Part shown: one piece after another, positions 62,658 to 64,000 of the stretch
Numbering within the stretch: the first letter of the stretch is position 1
Layout: every line of letters starts with the position of its first letter
Assembly: GCA_024707405.1 (NCBI GenBank)
Contig: JANPZU010000001.1
Location: 372,001 to 436,000, forward strand
Origin: Luteimonas sp.
GTDB taxonomy: Bacteria > Pseudomonadota > Gammaproteobacteria > Xanthomonadales > Xanthomonadaceae
Direction of reading: 5' to 3'
Length of the DNA: 64,000 nucleotides
Translations under genes and position numbers: made by a program
The notes under the pieces: model-generated
What the model was told of the DNA's origin: nothing
The model's database searches: none
The model's input: the letters and a program-made list of their open reading frames with translations, nothing else

Positions 62658-63113
62658 ATGAAAACGCGCGCACTGATCCTCGGCCTCGCCCTGCTGGGCG
62701 CCACCGGGATGGCCCAAGCCAGCCAGAACTGCTCGATCAAGCTCAAGGGCGGCGACAACATGCAATTCGACCAGAAGACCGCCACGGTCTCGGCCGGCTG
62801 CCGCACCATCACCATCGAACTGGAACACACCGGCAAGCTGCCAGCCGCCGCGATGGGCCACAACGTGGTGCTGACCACCACGGCCGATGCCGACGCCGTG
62901 GCCCGCGACAGCATCCGTGCCGGCGCCGCTGGCGGCTACCTCCCGGCCGGCGACGCCCGCGTGCTGGCCCACACCCGGATGATCGGCGGCGGCGAGAAGG
63001 CCACGGCAACCCTCCCCGGCAGCGCCCTGCGGGCCGGTGGCGCCTACACCTTCTTCTGCTCGTTCCCGGGCCACTCGGCGCTGATGCGGGGAACGGTCAC
63101 CGTCGTTCCCTGA
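62658..63113 (+). CDS. azu: Azurin
   Basis: Periplasmic blue copper protein that carries electrons, here plausibly to NirK. The 151-residue precursor has a signal peptide ending near AQA-21/S. Type 1 copper ligands are His68 (MGHNVVL), Cys134, His139 and Met143 (TFFCSFPGHSALMRG). A disulfide pair is expected between Cys25 and Cys48. GGAGTGGAGG precedes ATG 62658. An FNR-type site is upstream and a hairpin terminator follows. Confidence 0.96.
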   Translation: MKTRALILGLALLGATGMAQASQNCSIKLKGGDNMQFDQKTATVSAGCRTITIELEHTGKLPAAAMGHNVVLTTTADADAVARDSIRAGAAGGYLPAGDARVLAHTRMIGGGEKATATLPGSALRAGGAYTFFCSFPGHSALMRGTVTVVP

Positions 63114-63137
63114 ACCACGCGACATCGCGGCACTCGC

Positions 63138-63170
63138 ACGGCGGCAGGCTTCCTGCCGCCGTTCGTCGTT
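63138..63170 (+). terminator. Terminator of azurin
   Basis: ACGGCGGCAGG and CCTGCCGCCGT form an 11-bp stem with a 3-base loop, followed by a T-rich but interrupted tract. Confidence 0.75.
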
Positions 63171-63218
63171 TCTGCGGGTTGGGAATGCCGTCCCGTCATG
63201 CGAAAATCATCACACTTG

Positions 63219-63295
63219 GCCCCCGTAGCTCAGCTGGATAGAGCGTCCCCCTCCTAAGGGGAAGGTCGTGCGTTCGAATCGCGCCGGGGGCACCA
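63219..63295 (+). tRNA. tRNA-Arg (anticodon CCT)
   Basis: A 77-base cloverleaf with encoded CCA. The acceptor GCCCCCG pairs with CGGGGGC. The D arm is GCTCAGCTGGATAGAGC, the anticodon stem TCCCC/GGGGA has loop CTCCTAA and anticodon CCT (codon AGG), and the T arm is GTGCGTTCGAATCGCGC. No integrase or foreign DNA follows it within the window. Confidence 0.96.
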
Positions 63296-63358
63296 CCCAT
63301 GCACGGCCATCGCCGCCCGCAAATGCCGGCGTCGCGATGCAAAGGAGTCCGCACCGCC

Positions 63359-64000
63359 ATGACCCACCCCGTCCTCACCTCCCTCGGCCTGACCGGCAAC
63401 GAATCCGGCACTTCGATCTCCGGCACATACGTCGGCAACGGCGAATGGTCGAAGACCAGCGATGCCGGCGTGATCGAGCCGATCAATCCGACCACCGGTG
63501 AAGTCCTCGGCCGCGTGCAGGCCTCGTCGCAGGCCGATTACGACCTGATCGTCGAGCGCGCGCAGGCCGCGTTCAAGGTCTGGCGCACCACCCCGGCACC
63601 GCGCCGCGGCGAGGCCATCCGCCTGTGCGCCGACGCGCTGCGCACGCACAAGGACGCGCTGGGCTCGCTGGTGGCGCTGGAGATGGGCAAGTCCAAGCCC
63701 GAAGGCGACGGCGAAGTGCAGGAGATGATCGACATCGGCGAATTCGCCGTCGGCCTCTCGCGCCAGCTCTACGGCCTGACCATGCACAGCGAACGCCCCG
63801 GCCACCGCATGTACGAGCAGTGGCACCCGATCGGACTGGTCGGGATCATCAGCGCCTTCAACTTCCCGGTGGCGGTGTGGGCGTGGAATTCGTTCGTCGC
63901 GGCCGTCTGCGGCGACATCAGCATCTGGAAGCCGTCGCCCAAGACCCCGCTGTCGGCGATCGCCTCGATGAAGATCTGCAACGAGGCGCTGCGCAAGGCC
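63359..64000 (+). CDS. Aldehyde dehydrogenase, ALDH7-like, 3' end outside window
   Basis: The first 214 residues of a NAD-dependent aldehyde dehydrogenase of the alpha-aminoadipic semialdehyde dehydrogenase (ALDH7/AmaB) type, which acts in lysine breakdown. Visible features are INPTTGEVLGRVQASSQADY, ALEMGKSKPEGDGEVQEMID (typical ALDH7 form) and the Rossmann segment PIGLVGIISAFNFPVAVWAW. The catalytic Cys and Glu lie beyond the window end. AAAGGAG lies 11 bases upstream of ATG 63359. Confidence 0.9.
   Translation, partial: MTHPVLTSLGLTGNESGTSISGTYVGNGEWSKTSDAGVIEPINPTTGEVLGRVQASSQADYDLIVERAQAAFKVWRTTPAPRRGEAIRLCADALRTHKDALGSLVALEMGKSKPEGDGEVQEMIDIGEFAVGLSRQLYGLTMHSERPGHRMYEQWHPIGLVGIISAFNFPVAVWAWNSFVAAVCGDISIWKPSPKTPLSAIASMKICNEALRKA

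Overview
The window is high-GC chromosomal DNA of a gammaproteobacterium, most likely of the order Lysobacterales (Xanthomonadales; Lysobacter, Luteimonas or Thermomonas-like). This is inferred from gene content: a FimX-type regulator, a DksA paralogue with a long Lys/Ala-rich tail, the mtaD-ubiG-gph order, FolE2, and a DUF3348/DUF802/OmpA/DUF2894 cluster. No rRNA operon or CRISPR array was seen. Two tRNA genes are present: Ala-CGC and Arg-CCU.

Positions 1-24052 are ordinary core chromosome. They hold cysS (5' end outside the window), sufE, an MFS exporter, a DksA-like protein, yidD, dihydroorotase and an M23 peptidase. The 3' end of the peptidase gene is repeated in tandem downstream. Next come folE2, the leftward operon mtaD-ubiG-gph-(prenyl-synthase-like), efp divergent from its modification enzyme epmB, fimX, htpX and gluQRS. 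Two acetoacetyl-CoA reductase genes flank phaR. They are followed by an M48 protease, a formylglycine-enzyme-like lipoprotein and rnd, which carries a frameshift.

Positions 24145-about 39290 are a mobile element inserted at the 3' end of tRNA-Ala(CGC). It starts with a small arm-DNA-binding-domain protein and a P4-type tyrosine integrase. A series of tightly packed small genes, AlpA/HTH regulators and a replication pair (winged-helix protein plus DnaC-like loader) follow. It also holds a major-capsid-like protein and a tape-measure protein, but no recognisable terminase, portal, tail-tube or lysis genes. It is a remnant or a satellite-like mosaic. A fasciclin-domain gene and a frameshifted small gene lie near its right end, and a 20-bp sequence occurs near both ends.

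Positions 39303-46016 resume the chromosome with a patatin lipoprotein, copper nitrite reductase NirK, and a four-gene operon. In that operon a MotA/TolQ-like channel with a very long tail (DUF802) is coupled to a MotB/OmpA-like partner and two small uncharacterised proteins. This looks like an undescribed ion-driven motor or envelope machine.

Positions 46045-63113 are a respiratory region for low oxygen and nitrogen oxides, running on from nirK. It holds a SirB2-like protein, NnrS, quinol-type NO reductase, an FNR/ANR regulator, HemN, the cbb3 oxidase operon ccoNOQP, and its assembly genes ccoG (frameshifted), fixH, ccoI and ccoS with a CcoS-linked SafE-type membrane protein. A group III truncated haemoglobin and azurin complete it. 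Seven FNR-type palindromes sit in front of nirK (two), nnrS, norB, hemN, ccoN and azurin, so the region probably forms one anaerobic regulon controlled by the FNR homologue encoded within it. NirK makes NO, qNor removes it, azurin is a plausible electron donor to NirK, and cbb3 respires traces of oxygen. The window ends in a partial aldehyde dehydrogenase gene after tRNA-Arg.
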